From: Sutterella sp.
Lineage (GTDB): Bacteria > Pseudomonadota > Gammaproteobacteria > Burkholderiales > Burkholderiaceae_F
Reading direction: 5' to 3'
NCBI GenBank assembly: GCA_019410445.1
Contig: DXSO01000092.1
Location: forward strand, 1 to 6,689
DNA length: 6,689 nt
In this document: one piece after another, positions 6,026-6,689 of the stretch
Layout of the letters: every line of letters begins with the position of its first letter
How positions within the stretch are numbered: position 1 is the first letter of the stretch
The notes under the pieces: generated by a model
Databases searched by the model: none
Seen by the model: the letters and a program-made list of their open reading frames with translations, nothing else
What the model was told of the DNA's origin: nothing
Position numbers and translations under genes: made by a program

Positions 6026-6244
6026 CTATGGCTTCTCAGGCATCTTCTGCGTGAAATTTGCATGACATTCAAAACAATAACTTTTGGCTGGCGCATGTCC
6101 GGAATGGCACTTTGAACATGGCAATTGTCCTTGGTGACTGGCATGCGGATTCTGTTCTTTGACTGCCGGCACTGTCTTCTGCGCAATCTCTGCCTGTGCC
6201 GTTTATCCGCTCGTTAATTTAGGAGGACTTTGTTTCAGCTGCAT
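6026..6244 (-). pseudogene. C-terminal remnant of a flavocytochrome c3-type multihaem cytochrome
   Basis: Minus-strand codons 6202-6029 encode 'NPHASHQGQLPCSKCH', 'SGHAPAKSYCFECHANF' and a C-terminal 'TQKMPEKP' before TAG (6026-6028). Two CXXCH haem-attachment sites separated by nine residues, with the 'NPHxSHxG...CxxCHxGH...YCxxCHxF' pattern, are the third and fourth haem sites of the periplasmic tetrahaem domain seen in flavocytochrome c fumarate-type reductases and their separate cytochrome subunits. The preceding 'TAQAEIAQKTVP' matches the segment that normally follows the second CXXCH. Just before it an in-frame TAA (6203-6205) interrupts the frame. The 13 codons back to an ATG at 6244 show no haem site and no Sec signal peptide. 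Without signal peptide and with half the haems lost, it cannot be a functional periplasmic electron carrier. No flavoprotein partner is present. Confidence 0.8.
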
Positions 6245-6354
6245 GAACCAATGATGAAGACTAGATGTCAACGGTCAAATCTGTACATGGCCGTTTTACA
6301 CCTCCCCCCATCCCGATGCGAGCTCACTGCCGTTTAGAGTAAAGGGTATTCAGA

Positions 6355-6633
6355 CTACTGTATCAACATTCGGTATTCGCTATCGGTCAGATAAGTGTCA
6401 CCCGCGTATTCGGCACCGACAATCAAAAGAGACTTCGGATCTTTTTCAGGGTGACGAGCCTGGAAATCGCATCGAACCTTCTTGGTGAAGACTGTGGGGT
6501 GTGCGACGAGATTGCGAGCAACATCCGTCCATTGCCACTGCGCGGCACAAGCCAACCTAAATGAAGAAATTTCTTCAACTTGACAAACCGGTACGTGAGT
6601 TTGCCGCACCTGAGACGTTTGATTTATGGTCAC
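6355..6633 (-). CDS. Hypothetical ORF, 92 residues, unassigned
   Basis: The frame opens at GTG (6631-6633) and ends at TAG (6355-6357). It is open a further 15 codons upstream to TAA (6679-6681) without a better start. I see no ribosome binding site. The composition is protein-like in the second half ('FTKKVRCDFQARHPEKDPK', 'LLIVGAEYAGDTYLTDSEY'), with three cysteines overall, no signal peptide and no motif I can name. Given the two decayed genes to its left on the same strand, it may be another fragment, a genuine small gene, or chance. Confidence 0.3.
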   Translation of the reverse strand: MTINQTSQVRQTHVPVCQVEEISSFRLACAAQWQWTDVARNLVAHPTVFTKKVRCDFQARHPEKDPKSLLIVGAEYAGDTYLTDSEYRMLIQ

Positions 6634-6680
6634 CAGAGAGGTAGAGGAAACCCTTAATTTATTTTCACACTTAGGAGCTT

Positions 6681-6689
6681 ATGACGCTG
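6681..6689 (+). CDS. Possible start of a plus-strand gene leaving the window
   Basis: AGGAG (6673-6677) lies 3 nt before ATG (6681-6683) at the right edge. The visible residues are only Met-Thr-Leu. The spacing is short but usable. Nothing can be said of the product. Confidence 0.3.

Noticed and set aside
5241..6244. Possible recoding of TGA (as Trp or Arg), which would rescue the interrupted genes
   Set aside because: The acidic gene uses TGA as its normal stop, intact genes use TGG for Trp, and the relics also contain a frameshift and a TAA. Decay explains all of it.
6270..6298. 8-bp hairpin followed by TTT (AACGGTCA / TGGCCGTT), terminator-like on the plus strand
   Set aside because: No plus-strand gene ends nearby and the stem includes a wobble pair, so a terminator call is unsupported.
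1..6689. Insertion sequence, phage or CRISPR content
   Set aside because: No transposase, integrase, regularly spaced repeat, or terminal inverted repeat with target duplication was visible in the window.

Overview
The window looks like an accessory, partly decaying stretch of a chromosome from a host-associated betaproteobacterium, most likely of the Sutterellaceae (Sutterella/Parasutterella group). I infer this from the moderate GC content, an autotransporter beta-barrel of the type common in that family, and a relic of a multihaem c-type cytochrome like those on its flavocytochrome c reductases. No rRNA, tRNA or marker gene confirms the assignment.

Layout, left to right. (1) 1-455, minus strand: the N-terminal half of a WYL-type helix-turn-helix regulator, cut by the window edge. 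(2) 655-1260, minus: the C-terminal half of an autotransporter beta-barrel with its own terminator. It is truncated at the 5' end and broken by an in-frame TGA, so it is a relic. (3) 1403-2452, plus: an intact 349-residue protein of no family I recognise, followed by a 9-bp hairpin. (4) 2655-2981, minus: an intact, strongly acidic 108-residue protein with an excellent ribosome binding site. It is convergent with the previous gene and preceded by two palindromes. (5) 3419-5098, plus: the most informative gene, one polypeptide joining an N-terminal NERD (PD-(D/E)XK-like) nuclease domain to a UvrD-like superfamily 1 helicase. It is followed by a 12-bp hairpin. (6) 5241-5742, minus: a YgjV-family inner-membrane protein broken by two stops and a frameshift. 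(7) 5964-6244, minus: a terminator and the last two haem sites of a flavocytochrome c3-type cytochrome, 5'-truncated. (8) 6355-6633, minus: an unassigned ORF, and at 6681 the possible first codons of a plus-strand gene that leaves the window.

Three housekeeping or surface genes (autotransporter, YgjV, cytochrome) are recognisably dead. Three accessory genes (349-residue unknown, acidic protein, NERD-helicase) are open and have sensible start or termination signals. This contrast suggests the accessory genes are maintained, or arrived recently, in a region tolerant of gene loss. The best candidate for an undescribed system is the NERD-helicase, possibly with the divergent acidic protein and the unknown protein. 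A role in defence against foreign DNA is an inference from the domains and setting, not shown by the sequence. No transposase, integrase, attachment site or CRISPR array was seen.
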